Below the pieces are notes generated by a model. That model was given only the letters and a program-made list of their open reading frames with translations. It did not search any database and had not been told where the DNA came from. From PALSA-505 sp035308365 (GTDB taxonomy: Bacteria; Actinomycetota; Actinomycetes; Streptosporangiales; Streptosporangiaceae), in NCBI GenBank assembly GCA_035308365.1, contig DATGGU010000172.1:1-64000 (forward strand): DNA of 64,000 nt, given 5' to 3'. Numbering within the stretch: the first letter of the stretch is position 1; each line of letters begins with the position of its first letter. Below, one piece after another: positions 23,140 to 32,014 of this stretch. The translations under genes and the position numbers were made by a program.

Positions 23140-24095
23140 TGGATCACCTCGGTCAGCAGCCGGTCCCAGTCGGCCAGGAACCGGGTCAGCCCGTACCGGG
23201 CGAGCGCGGCCTCGCGGGCCAGCTTGCCCATCCCGGCGGCCAGGCCAGGATCGGCGAGCAGCGTCCTGACGGCCTGGCGCAGCTTGTCCGTGCTGGTGGA
23301 CAATATCCCGGCACCGGGCGGGATCGCCTCGGCCGCCTCGGTGGTGGCCAATGCGACCACGGGCATGCCGAGTTGCATGGCCTCGATCAGCGTCAGGCCC
23401 AGCGACGTCCAGCGGAACGGGTGCAGGTACACCCGCCGGCGGGCCAGTTCGGCGTGCATCCGCGCCTGGGGCAGATCCTCGTGGCCGGTGACGGCGGCGC
23501 ACTCCAGGGCGCGGGGCAGGTCGCGCACTCCCATTCCGAACACATCCAGCGGCGCCACCTGCGCGAAGTAGGGCAGCAGGTCGGTGCCGGTGCAGCGGCC
23601 ACGCCGCACCGGCTCGTTGATCACGGCCGCGATGTGCGGCAGCTCCCCGGTCCACAGCGGCCCGGGATCCGGGATTCCGTGCTCGATCACCGTGGCCGGC
23701 GTGCCACCGCAGTCCCAGAACAGCTCGTTGAAGTGGGTGACGTGCACGATCCGCAGGTCGGTCCGGCCGGCCATCGGGTGGCGGGTCAGCGGCACGTTCC
23801 CGCTCGGCGGGTCGTGCTCCAGGTAGACGGCCGGCAGATCCCGGCCTGGACGGCGGCCGGTGAGCCTGCGGGTGAGCGCTTCCTCGGCGGGCCGCTGCAG
23901 GATGACCGCGTCGATCTGCTCGTCCCGCAGCCGGGTCACGGGCACTTCGACCGCGGTCGCGGGCCAGTCCCAGGTGCGGGCCCGGCCGCGCCCGTACGGG
24001 CCGCGGCCCGGCGCCAACGGCAGCAGGCAGGTGTGCCTGCCCTGGACGAACGCGGTGGTCCAGGAGCCGTGCACGTGCCAGATCAGCAGTCTCAT
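23136..24095 (-). CDS. GT-B (family 4-like) glycosyltransferase
   Basis: 319 residues. Starts MRLLIWHVHGSWTTAFVQG, has VYLEHDPPSGNVPLTRHP and VTHFNELFWDCGG in the acceptor domain, and LHPFRWTSLGLTLIEAMQLG in the donor domain, which carries the second Glu of the E-x7-E motif but not a clear first. Acts in the cytoplasm on the same glycan. ATG 24095 overlaps the upstream GT9 stop by four bases, and its stop overlaps the next start, so it is in the middle of a coupled run. Confidence 0.82.
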   Translation of the reverse strand: MRLLIWHVHGSWTTAFVQGRHTCLLPLAPGRGPYGRGRARTWDWPATAVEVPVTRLRDEQIDAVILQRPAEEALTRRLTGRRPGRDLPAVYLEHDPPSGNVPLTRHPMAGRTDLRIVHVTHFNELFWDCGGTPATVIEHGIPDPGPLWTGELPHIAAVINEPVRRGRCTGTDLLPYFAQVAPLDVFGMGVRDLPRALECAAVTGHEDLPQARMHAELARRRVYLHPFRWTSLGLTLIEAMQLGMPVVALATTEAAEAIPPGAGILSTSTDKLRQAVRTLLADPGLAAGMGKLAREAALARYGLTRFLADWDRLLTEVIQ

Positions 24096-25180
24096 GCCTG
24101 CTCCAGCGCCCGCAGCCGGTCCAGCGCGGCACAGGCCTGCGCCGCGCTCACCCCGGTGAGGCAGGGATGACCGGGCACCTGGCAGTGCGTGGCCCGGCTG
24201 CCCCGGCAGGGCGCGCACTGGTCGCCCAGCAGGGCGACCGGCACCCCGTAGGGTGCCCACCGGGCGGCCGGCACGACCGGCGCGAACAGTGACACGACAG
24301 CGGTCCCGACGGCGGCGGCCAGATGAGCCACGCCGGTGTTGGCCACCATGACCGCGTCCGCGCCGGCCAGCACCGCGGCCAGCTCAGCCAGGCCGGTTTG
24401 CCCGCCCAGGTCGGTCACCCGGCCGCGGCCACCGTTGCGGGCACCCGCGACCGCCGCGGTCAGGCCACGCTCAGCGGCGTCGCCGGTCAGCACCACGTGA
24501 TGTCCCTGGGAGACCAGCAGCGCGGCCGCCTCCATCCAGCGCCCGGCCGGCCAGCGGCGGGCGGGCGCCGACGCGCCCGGGTGCAGCACCACATAGCGCC
24601 CCGGCCCGGTGAGCCCGCCGGCGGCGGGAAGCGGCCGCCGGACGGCGAGCTTGCCGTCGTCGCCGGGTGGCAGCTCGAAGCCGGCCGCCCGGGCCAGCCC
24701 CAGAGCGCGCTCCGGCTCGGGTATGTCCGCGTCGCCGCGGTGCCGCACATCCAGCAGGGAGCCGGGATAGTCCTCGCTGATCGCGGCGATCCGGGGGATG
24801 CCGGCCAGCCGCAGCACCAGCGCGGTGGGCAGCGGCGACTGGTGAAACGAGGTGAAGATGACCGCGTCGGTGAACCTGCGGGCGGCCAGCCTGCCGGTCA
24901 GTTCGGTCAGCACGTCCGGCCGGACCGGCGGCGGGTCGAGATCCACCCAGGGGGCCATCCAGACCAGCACCTCATCCACCCCGGGCAGCAGCCGGCCGGC
25001 TGGCGCACCGCGCGGCCCGGCCAGCAGCGTCACCCGGTCACAGCCCGCGGCGACCGCTCGCACCGCAGGTCCGGCCAGCAGCACGTCACCCAGGTTGTCC
25101 AGCCGCACCACCAGGCAGTGCCGACTCCCGGGCCGCTCGCCAGGCGAGACTGGCCCGGTCACCAGAACCACCCCAGCCAC
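24092..25180 (-). CDS. Second family 9 (heptosyltransferase-like) glycosyltransferase
   Basis: 362 residues. LVVRLDNLGDVLLAGPAVRA, VVLHPGASAPARRWPAGRW, LTGDAAERGLT and VANTGVAHLAAAVGTAVVSL are intact GT9 motifs. A C-terminal cysteine-containing segment CAPCRGSRATHC and GHPCL, common in this family, may bind metal. GTG 25180 starts 18 bases after the upstream gene. Paralogue of the gene at 22159, suggesting two successive heptose additions. Confidence 0.9.
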   Translation of the reverse strand: MAGVVLVTGPVSPGERPGSRHCLVVRLDNLGDVLLAGPAVRAVAAGCDRVTLLAGPRGAPAGRLLPGVDEVLVWMAPWVDLDPPPVRPDVLTELTGRLAARRFTDAVIFTSFHQSPLPTALVLRLAGIPRIAAISEDYPGSLLDVRHRGDADIPEPERALGLARAAGFELPPGDDGKLAVRRPLPAAGGLTGPGRYVVLHPGASAPARRWPAGRWMEAAALLVSQGHHVVLTGDAAERGLTAAVAGARNGGRGRVTDLGGQTGLAELAAVLAGADAVMVANTGVAHLAAAVGTAVVSLFAPVVPAARWAPYGVPVALLGDQCAPCRGSRATHCQVPGHPCLTGVSAAQACAALDRLRALEQA

Positions 25181-25198
25181 TCAGGCACCGCCGGGCGC

Positions 25199-26905
25199 TC
25201 AGCAGCGATCATCCGCGCTCCAGGCAAATCTGGCCACCGCACCGCTCACCCGCGCGGCCCATCCGCGCCTCACCCCAGCGCTCCGCCGCGAACGGCGGCC
25301 TGGCCGCGGCGGCAGTGCCCGCCAGGACTCACCCGGCCCCCGGGACCACCCGGGCCAGACCGGGGCAAGCGGGCACTCACCAGTGATCATCCGCACGGCG
25401 CTGAGCAGGTCGCCGGCTACCCGTACGCCGGTCAGCTCGGCTGGCCTGGTCTGCGGGGCAGGCACCAGTACCGCGCGGGCACCGGCCGCCCGGGCCGCCG
25501 CCACGTCAGCACCGGTGTCGCCGATCACCACACACTCGTGCGGGGCCACGCCCAGGTCGACCGCGGCGGCCAGCACCATGCCCGGGGCCGGCTTGCGGCA
25601 GCCGCATCTGTCCCACTCGCCGTGCGGGCACAGCCGCACCGTGCCGAACGGGCCGAGCAGGGCCGCGACCCGTGCGTTCACGGCGTCGGCGCCGGCCCTG
25701 GTGAACAGGCCGCGGGCGATGCCGGACTGGTTGGTGATCACCCCGGTCGCCAGGCCGTGCCGCCGGGCGGCACGTACCGCCGCCGCGGCACCTGGCATCG
25801 GCTCGACCCGGTCCGGGTCGCCGTTGTAGGGGACGTCGTGGATGAGCGTGCCGTCGCGGTCGAACAGCACCGCCCTGACCGGCGGCCACGGCCGGGCGCC
25901 GCGGGCACGGATCCGGCCACGCGCCCAGTGCCAGCAGGCCAGCTCCGGGATGACCAGGCTGGTCGCGGTCATGGTGGCGATCTCGCGGAGGGTCTTGGGG
26001 CCGGGCGCGATCCGCGCAGCGGCGAACTGTGCGGTGCCGCCCAGCGCAACCGTGGCGGCGGTGAGTGCGGCCCGGCGCCGCCGCGCAGCGGCCAGACCAG
26101 CCGCGGCCAGCACGGCGCCGGTGATGAGGGCGTGGCCCGGCCGGCGGCCCAGAGGTGCCTGCGCCCGCCGGTGCCAGCCCGGGCCATGCAGCACCCGCAT
26201 CAGCGCGTCGTCAGCGTTGCCCGCCTGGCTGCGCACGCTGGCCCACGGCGAGGCCTGCCGGACCGGGTGCACGGTGCGCCTGCGGCCACGCCGCAGCTCC
26301 CACCCGTCGGCCCGCAGCCGCAGCGCGAGGTCGGCGTCCTCCCGGTAGGCACGGGGGAACCGCTCGTCGAACCCGCCGGCCTCGGCCAGGGCGGCCCGCC
26401 GGCAGGCCATGTCCGCAGTGATCCAGTTCGCCGTGGCCAGGGCCATCGTGTTGCGTTCCCAGTCGGTCGGCGGCCGGCCCTGCGGGGCGGGCACGGTGAT
26501 CCGGCCCTGCACGCAGGCCACGTCGGCCGGCTGGCCGGCCAGGTCCTCGGCGAGCCGGTACCGCCAGTCCTGGGTCACCCGCACGTCGTCGTCGAGGAAC
26601 ACAACCCACGGGGTGACGGTGGCCTGCCAGCCGGCGTTGCGGGCAGCGGCCGGGCCGGCCCCGCCGCTGGTCACGACGCACAACGGCAGCGTGGCCTGAT
26701 AGGTGTCAGGTGAACCGTCAGGAAGCGCAGATCCCGGCCGTGCGGGTGCGCCGTCTGCACCGGCCGGCCCGCCGGACCGGGCCGGACGATCATCGACCAC
26801 GACCACCAGCTCGGGCGGCGGCCCTGGCGCGGCGGCGAGCGCGGCCAGACAGTCGCCCAGGCAGTAGCGCCCGGCGGTGGGGATGACCACCGAGTAGCGC
26901 GTCAT
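25199..26905 (-). CDS. Fusion of family 2 glycosyltransferase and GmhB-type HAD phosphatase
   Basis: 568 residues. Residues 1-250: GT2 with VVIPTAGRYCLGDCL, metal site FLDDDVRVTQDW and FPRAYREDADLALRLRADGW. A middle segment (about 265-330) has two weak hydrophobic helices. Residues about 345-500: HAD-IIIA phosphatase with catalytic LFDRDGTLIHD, TNQSGIARG, zinc site CPHGEWDRCGCRKPAPGM and VIGDTGADV, as in D-glycero-D-manno-heptose 1,7-bisphosphate phosphatase GmhB. The tail is basic. ATG 26905 overlaps the carbamoyltransferase stop (ATGA). Joining precursor phosphatase and transferase in one chain is unusual; the heptose role is supported by gmhA and hldE nearby. Confidence 0.9.
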   Translation of the reverse strand: MTRYSVVIPTAGRYCLGDCLAALAAAPGPPPELVVVVDDRPARSGGPAGADGAPARPGSALPDGSPDTYQATLPLCVVTSGGAGPAAARNAGWQATVTPWVVFLDDDVRVTQDWRYRLAEDLAGQPADVACVQGRITVPAPQGRPPTDWERNTMALATANWITADMACRRAALAEAGGFDERFPRAYREDADLALRLRADGWELRRGRRRTVHPVRQASPWASVRSQAGNADDALMRVLHGPGWHRRAQAPLGRRPGHALITGAVLAAAGLAAARRRRAALTAATVALGGTAQFAAARIAPGPKTLREIATMTATSLVIPELACWHWARGRIRARGARPWPPVRAVLFDRDGTLIHDVPYNGDPDRVEPMPGAAAAVRAARRHGLATGVITNQSGIARGLFTRAGADAVNARVAALLGPFGTVRLCPHGEWDRCGCRKPAPGMVLAAAVDLGVAPHECVVIGDTGADVAAARAAGARAVLVPAPQTRPAELTGVRVAGDLLSAVRMITGECPLAPVWPGWSRGPGESWRALPPRPGRRSRRSAGVRRGWAARVSGAVARFAWSADDRC

Positions 26906-28527
26906 TGCCGCCTGACCAGGAACGGGCCGATGGCCAGTGCGTCCACCGGCGTCGAGCCGAAACACTCCAGGGCGTCCTTGATGTCGTCGGCCATCGGCCG
27001 GCCGGCGGTGTTGAGGCTGGTGTTGACCAGAACCGGCAGCCCGGTGCGCTGCTCGAAGGAGGTCAGCAGGGCGGCGGTCAGCGGCTGCTCGCCCGGGTCG
27101 ACCGTCTGCACCCGGGCGGTGCCATCCACGTGCACCACGGCCGGGATCCGGTCCCGCCAGTGCCCGGCCACGTCGTGCACGAACAGCATGTAAGGACTGG
27201 GCAGTGGCCCACGGGAGAAGATGCCGGCCGCCCGGCCGGCCAGCACCATGGGCGCCACCGGGCGGAACTTCTCCCGGCCCTTGACCTCGTTGAGCCGGTC
27301 CAGGTTGGCGCGCCGGCCCGGGTGGGCCAGCAGCGACCGGTGACCGAGGGCGCGCGGCCCGAACTCGCTGCGGCCCTGGAACCAGGCCACGATCCCGTCC
27401 TCAGCCAGCACGCTGGCCACGGCACCGGCGAGATCCGGCGGGCGCTCGAACGGCACCCGCGCGGTGCGCAGCGCGGCCTCGATCTCGGCGTCGGTGAACC
27501 CCCGGCCAAGGCCGGCGTCTGCCATCGACCACGGCGGCTCGCCGTCGTCGGCGGCGAGTTGCAGGGCCGCGCCGAGCGCGGTGCCGGCGTCACCGGCCGC
27601 TGGCTGCACCCAGACCTCATCGAACGGCCCGCGTTCGTGCAGCACGGTGTTGGCCACGCAGTTCAGCGCGGTGCCGCCGGCCATGGCCAGCACCCGGTCG
27701 CCGGTCTGGGCGTGCAGTTCGCCGGCCAGTGCCAGCAGGACCTCCTCCAGCCTCCGCTGCACGCTGGCGGCGAGGTCGGCGTGCGCGCCGGTCAGCTCGC
27801 CATCTGGCGGGCGGGCCGGGGCCAACCGTGGCCAGTCCACCGGGCCGGTGCGGAAACCGCCGGGAACCGGCCTGACCTTAGCCCGGATCTGGTCGAGGAA
27901 GCGTGGCCGGCCATAGGAGGCGAGCGCCATCACCTTGTATTCGTCGCTGGAGCGCAGGAAGCCCAGATGGGCGGTCAGTTCCTCATACAGCAGCCCGAGC
28001 GAGTGCGGCAGCGGCTGGGTGGCCAGCACCTTGAGCTGGCCGCCGGAGTACCGGCCGGCCAGGCACGAGTCCCGCTCGCCCCGGCCGTCACAGACCAGCA
28101 CGCTGCACTCCGTCCGGCCCGAGGCCAGCCCGGCCGAGGCGGCGTGCGCGACGTGGTGGCGCACGAAGCGGGCCCGCGCCGGGTCCAGCCCGGGCAGCTC
28201 GCTGGCGAGGAAGTCAGGGGCATGCGCCGCATACATGGTGCGCAGGTAGTCCCACGGATCGTCCAGGCCCATGTCGGCGGCCGGGCGGGTCAGCGCCGGA
28301 TCGTAGGAGAAGCCAACCAGGTCGATGTCCTCGGGGGTGAGACCGGCCTGGCGCAGGCACCACCGGGCAGCCTGGGCCGGCTGCTCCCAGGCGGAGAACG
28401 GCACCGGCCGTTTGCCGTGCTTGCGGCGGCTGAAGCGCTCCTCCTCGGCCGCCGCGGCCACCACCCCGTCGATGACGAGCGCGGCCGCCGGGTCGTGAAA
28501 GACGGAGTTGATGCCGAGCACCCGCAT
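26902..28527 (-). CDS. NodU/CmcH-type carbamoyltransferase
   Basis: 541 residues. N-terminal Kae1-like domain (GINSVFHDPAAALVIDG, RHHVAHAASAG, SVLVCDGRGERDS) with the metal-binding histidines, and C-terminal YrdC-like domain (WFQGRSEFGPRALGHRSLLA, VLVNTSLNTAGRPM). Uses carbamoyl phosphate and ATP to carbamoylate a sugar or natural-product hydroxyl via carbamoyl-AMP. ATG 28527 has GGAGG at ideal spacing. First gene of the leftward run carbamoyltransferase, GT2-GmhB, GT9, GT4-like, GT9. A paralogue at 51286 sits in another locus. The sugar acceptor here is inferred. Confidence 0.93.
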   Translation of the reverse strand: MRVLGINSVFHDPAAALVIDGVVAAAAEEERFSRRKHGKRPVPFSAWEQPAQAARWCLRQAGLTPEDIDLVGFSYDPALTRPAADMGLDDPWDYLRTMYAAHAPDFLASELPGLDPARARFVRHHVAHAASAGLASGRTECSVLVCDGRGERDSCLAGRYSGGQLKVLATQPLPHSLGLLYEELTAHLGFLRSSDEYKVMALASYGRPRFLDQIRAKVRPVPGGFRTGPVDWPRLAPARPPDGELTGAHADLAASVQRRLEEVLLALAGELHAQTGDRVLAMAGGTALNCVANTVLHERGPFDEVWVQPAAGDAGTALGAALQLAADDGEPPWSMADAGLGRGFTDAEIEAALRTARVPFERPPDLAGAVASVLAEDGIVAWFQGRSEFGPRALGHRSLLAHPGRRANLDRLNEVKGREKFRPVAPMVLAGRAAGIFSRGPLPSPYMLFVHDVAGHWRDRIPAVVHVDGTARVQTVDPGEQPLTAALLTSFEQRTGLPVLVNTSLNTAGRPMADDIKDALECFGSTPVDALAIGPFLVRRQ

Positions 28528-28549
28528 GTTAGTGCCTCCTGTCGCCGCG

Positions 28550-28577
28550 GAGCGTGCCGGCCCGGGCCGGCACGCTC
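28550..28577. promoter_or_regulatory. 28-base perfect palindrome in the divergent glycan promoter region
   Basis: GAGCGTGCCGGCCC (28550-28563) is followed directly by its exact reverse complement (28564-28577), without spacer. It lies 23 bases before the carbamoyltransferase ATG and 150 bases before the divergent glycosyltransferase. Candidate operator controlling the whole heptose locus, or a cruciform/hairpin near the ribosome-binding site. Confidence 0.6.
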
Positions 28578-28662
28578 TCTGCCCTGGCCATCCGTTCGCA
28601 AACCTCGACGCTACCGGCCTGGAGGGTGGCAAAACGGCACGCCGTCACCAGGCGGATTCAGT

Positions 28663-28682
28663 CAGTGATGTTTCAGTCACTG
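28663..28682. promoter_or_regulatory. Inverted repeat upstream of the rightward heptose operon
   Basis: CAGTGA and TCACTG arms around an eight-base spacer (TGTTTCAG), 46 bases before the GTG at 28729; TTCAGTCA also occurs twice here. Operator-like. Confidence 0.4.
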
Positions 28683-28728
28683 CAGACAGGTAAGTGGCAC
28701 CGGCCTCATCAGCCGGAATGGGGGCCCC

Positions 28729-29928
28729 GTGAGGATCGACATGATTTCGGAACACGCCAGCCCGCTCGCGGTGCTGGGAGGCGCCGACGCTGGTGGGCAG
28801 AACGTGCACGTCGCCGCGCTCGCCGCCGCGCTCGCCCGCCGGGGCCACGAGGTGCAGGTGTTCACCCGCCGCGACAACCCCAGCCTGCCGGGCGCGGTGC
28901 CACTCGCGCCCGGCGTGACCGTGTGGCACGTGCCGGCCGGGCCGCCCCGGCCGCTGCCCAAGGACGGCCTGCTGTGTCACATGCCGGCCTTCGCCCGCTG
29001 GCTGGCCAGGCGCTGGCGCGAGCGGCCACCCGATGTGGTGCACGCCCACTTCTGGATGAGCGGCATCGCCGCGATCTGGGCCGCGGCCCGCGGCCAGATA
29101 CCCGTGGTGCAGACGTTCCACGCGCTGGGCAGCGTGAAGCGGCGTCATCAGGCTGAAGCCGACACCAGTCCCCCGCAGCGGGCCGGCGTCGAGGCCGCCG
29201 TGGCCCAGCGGGCCAGCGCGATCATCGCGACCTGTACCGAGGAGGTGTCCGAGCTCACCGCCTACGGCGCCAGGCCGGACGCGATGTACGTCGTCCCGTG
29301 CGGGGTGGACTGCGATCTGTTCCATCCCGGTCCGGGCTGCCAGCGGCCGTCCCCGGTGAGCCGGGTGATGACGGTGGGGCGGCTGGTCCCGCGCAAGGGC
29401 AACGACACGGTGATCGCGGCCATCGCCCGGGTGCCCGGCACGGAGCTGGTGGTCGCCGGCGGCCCCGCCCATGGCCAGCTCGACGGCGATCCCGAGGCGA
29501 CACGGCTGCGCCGGGTCGCCGGGGAGTGCGGCGTGGCGCACCGGGTCCGGTTCGCCGGCCGGGTAGCGCACGAGGACGTGCCCGCGCTGATGAGATCGGT
29601 GGACGTCGTGGTGTCCGATCCCTGGTACGAGCCGTTCGGCATCGTGCCGGTGGAGGCGATGGCCTGCGGGAGGGCCGTGATCGCCTCGGCGGTCGGCGGC
29701 CACCTGGACACCATCGCCGACGGCGTCACCGGGCTGCTGGTGCCGCCGCGTGACCCGGCGGCGCTGGCCGGTGCGCTGAGCGGCCTGCTGACCGAACCGG
29801 GACGGCTGCGGGACCTGGGAGCGGCCGGCGCGGTCCGGGCCGCGAGGTACTCCTGGGACAGGATCGCGGCTGAGACCGAGGCCGTCTACGCCTGCGTGCG
29901 GCAGGACCGGATCGTGGGGGTGGGGTGA
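28729..29928 (+). CDS. Family 4 glycosyltransferase
   Basis: 399 residues, GT-B fold with intact motifs: glycine-rich AVLGGADAGGQNVHV, VVHAHFWMSG, QTFHALGSVKRRHQ with the pocket histidine, donor-phosphate VGRLVPRKGND, and E-x7-E in EPFGIVPVEAMACG. Resembles sucrose-phosphate-synthase-like and MshA-like enzymes, so the donor may be an NDP-hexose or ADP-heptose. GTG 28729 starts the rightward operon with gmhA and hldE; the next start is within or just after its stop. Confidence 0.9.
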   Translation: MRIDMISEHASPLAVLGGADAGGQNVHVAALAAALARRGHEVQVFTRRDNPSLPGAVPLAPGVTVWHVPAGPPRPLPKDGLLCHMPAFARWLARRWRERPPDVVHAHFWMSGIAAIWAAARGQIPVVQTFHALGSVKRRHQAEADTSPPQRAGVEAAVAQRASAIIATCTEEVSELTAYGARPDAMYVVPCGVDCDLFHPGPGCQRPSPVSRVMTVGRLVPRKGNDTVIAAIARVPGTELVVAGGPAHGQLDGDPEATRLRRVAGECGVAHRVRFAGRVAHEDVPALMRSVDVVVSDPWYEPFGIVPVEAMACGRAVIASAVGGHLDTIADGVTGLLVPPRDPAALAGALSGLLTEPGRLRDLGAAGAVRAARYSWDRIAAETEAVYACVRQDRIVGVG

Positions 29929-29930
29929 GT

Positions 29931-30578
29931 ATGAGCGCGCATCCGGCTGCCAGCTCCCATCTGGCCAGGCTGGAGGCCACGCTGCGCGGGTTCGCGCCGC
30001 AGGTGCCGCGGCTGGAGGCCTGGGGACGGCGGGCGGCCGAGCTCCTGTCGGCCGGTCACCGGCTGCTGGCCTGCGGCAACGGCGGCAGCGCGGAACAGGC
30101 GCAGCACCTGACCGCCGAACTCGTCGGGCGCTATCACGACGAGCGGCGGCCGTTCGCGGCCTTCGCCTTGACCAGCGACATGGCCGTGCTGACCGCCCTC
30201 GGCAACGACTACGGAATGGACCAGATGTTCGCCCGGCAGGTGCGGGCGCACGGGCGGCCCGGTGACCTGCTGGTCTGCCTGTCCACCAGCGGCCAGAGCC
30301 GGAACGTGATCACGGCCGCCGAGGCCGCGGCCGCCGTCGGCATGACCGTCTGGGCGCTGACCGGCCGCGGGCCCAACCCGCTGGCCGCCGTCTGCACGGA
30401 CGCGATCATGGTGGACGCTCGCGCGACGTGCACGGTGCAGGAGGTGCACCTGGCCGCGATCCACATTCTGTGCGCCGCGGTGGACGCCGCCACCCGGGAG
30501 TGCGCCGCCTTGGGCCGGGAGCGCCACGATGGTACAGCCAGCAACGGCCGGCCGTCCATGCTGAGGACGGCGTTGTGA
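29931..30578 (+). CDS. gmhA: Sedoheptulose 7-phosphate isomerase (SIS domain)
   Basis: 215-residue SIS protein. Converts sedoheptulose 7-phosphate to D-glycero-D-manno-heptose 7-phosphate. Signature LLACGNGGSAEQAQHLTAEL, a serine-rich phosphate loop LSTSGQSRNVI, and catalytic-histidine helix VQEVHLAAIHILCAAVD match GmhA. I chose ATG 29931, five bases after GGGG; a GTG at 29925 that overlaps the previous stop is also possible. Its TGA overlaps the hldE GTG by four bases. Confidence 0.9.
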   Translation: MSAHPAASSHLARLEATLRGFAPQVPRLEAWGRRAAELLSAGHRLLACGNGGSAEQAQHLTAELVGRYHDERRPFAAFALTSDMAVLTALGNDYGMDQMFARQVRAHGRPGDLLVCLSTSGQSRNVITAAEAAAAVGMTVWALTGRGPNPLAAVCTDAIMVDARATCTVQEVHLAAIHILCAAVDAATRECAALGRERHDGTASNGRPSMLRTAL

Positions 30579-32014
30579 GGGGCGGCCCGCTGGTCGTAGT
30601 GGGAGACGCACTTCTCGACGTCGACCTGTACGGAAGGGTGCAGCGCCTGGTTCCCGGCTGTCCGGCACCGGTGGTCGACTGCCAGCGTGAACGGCACCGG
30701 CCCGGCGGCGCGGGCCTGGCGGCGGTGCTCGCCGCCAGGATGGGCGGGCCGGATGTGCTGCTGATCACCGCACTCGGCCAGGACCGCCCCGGCAGGCGGC
30801 TCGGCGGCCTGCTCGCCCCGCATGTGCAAGTGCTGGCGCTGCCGCTGAGCGGCGGCACACCGTGCAAGATCAGGGTGCGGGCCGGTGGCCAGACGGTGGC
30901 CCGGCTGGACGCCGGTGACGGCCTGGCCCGGCCGGGGCCGGTGGGTCCAAGGATCGAACGGGCGCTGCTGCACGCGGGCGCCGTGCTGGTGGCCGACTAC
31001 GGCCGCGGCATGACCGCCCATCCGGTGCTGGGTGCGATGCTGTCCCGGCTGCCCGCCGCAACACCGGTCGTGTGGGATCCGCACCCGGCTGGTGGGCGGC
31101 CGATGACAGGCTGCAGGCTGGTCACCCCGAATCAGGGCGAGGCGCACAGGTTCGCGGCCGAACTGGCGGACGGCCACCGCGATGCCCCGGCCGGCCAGGA
31201 CACCATCGGCGCCGCGGCTCGTGATGCCGCGGTGCTGAACCGGGCCTGGAAAAGCCCGGTCGCCGTCACCTTGGGCGAGCACGGTGCACTGCTGACCACC
31301 GGGGCGGATGTCCCCTTCCTGTTCCCGGCCGAAAGCGCCGGCCTCAGGCAGGACACCTGTGGGGCCGGGGACTGCTTCGCCGCCGCGGCGGCCCAGGTAC
31401 TGCGGGCCGGCGGGCTGCTCACCGAGGCGGTGGCCGAAGCCGTGCGCTGGGCGGCCGGTTTCGTCCGGGAAGGTGGAGCCAGCGCGGTGCCGGGCTCGAC
31501 GGTACCCAGCGACGGTGAGCATGCGGGTGCCGGTCCCGCTCAGCCTGGGCCGGCTCGCGACGGCTGGAGCACGGTCGCCCAGGCCAGAGAGCGCGGCGGG
31601 AAGATCGTAGCGACCGGCGGGTGCTTCGACCTGTTGCACGCCGGGCATGTGGAGTTGCTGCGCCAGGCCCGTGGGCTTGGCGACTGCCTGGTGGTGTGCC
31701 TGAACTCCGACACCTCGGTCCGGGCGCTGAAGGGACCGGGGCGGCCACTGATGTGCGCGCAGGACCGGGCCCGGGTACTGATGGCCCTGGAGAGTGTGGA
31801 CGCGGTGGTGGTCTTCGACCAGCCAACCCCGTCCGCGGTGCTGGACCGGCTGCGCCCCGACGTGTGGGTCAAGGGCGGCGACTATGCCCACAGCGAACTG
31901 GCCGAGGCGGAGGTGGTGCGCCGCCACGGCGGGCAGGTGATGCTGCTGCCCTACCTGGACCGGCATTCGACCAGCAGGCTGGTGGCCGCCGCCCGGGGAG
32001 AGGCGGAGCCGTGA
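30575..32014 (+). CDS. hldE: Bifunctional heptose 7-phosphate kinase / heptose 1-phosphate adenylyltransferase
   Basis: 479 residues. Residues 1-310 are a PfkB-type kinase (GGAGLAAVLAARMGG; ATP/anion hole and catalytic Asp in DTCGAGDCFAAAA). Residues about 340-475 are a nucleotidyltransferase with GGCFDLLHAGHVELLRQA (HxGH) and the later HSTSRLVAAA equivalent of the ISTTxI motif. It phosphorylates heptose 7-phosphate at C1 and, after GmhB removes the 7-phosphate, adenylates it to ADP-heptose. GTG 30575 overlaps the gmhA stop. It is followed by a broken epimerase frame. Confidence 0.93.
   Translation: MRGGPLVVVGDALLDVDLYGRVQRLVPGCPAPVVDCQRERHRPGGAGLAAVLAARMGGPDVLLITALGQDRPGRRLGGLLAPHVQVLALPLSGGTPCKIRVRAGGQTVARLDAGDGLARPGPVGPRIERALLHAGAVLVADYGRGMTAHPVLGAMLSRLPAATPVVWDPHPAGGRPMTGCRLVTPNQGEAHRFAAELADGHRDAPAGQDTIGAAARDAAVLNRAWKSPVAVTLGEHGALLTTGADVPFLFPAESAGLRQDTCGAGDCFAAAAAQVLRAGGLLTEAVAEAVRWAAGFVREGGASAVPGSTVPSDGEHAGAGPAQPGPARDGWSTVAQARERGGKIVATGGCFDLLHAGHVELLRQARGLGDCLVVCLNSDTSVRALKGPGRPLMCAQDRARVLMALESVDAVVVFDQPTPSAVLDRLRPDVWVKGGDYAHSELAEAEVVRRHGGQVMLLPYLDRHSTSRLVAAARGEAEP

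Noticed and set aside
22159..24132. A 657-codon minus-strand frame spanning two glycosyltransferase genes
   Set aside because: Only its last 326 codons are protein-like (the GT9 gene). The rest is an out-of-frame reading of the neighbouring GT4-like gene, which has its own ATG with a 4-base overlap.
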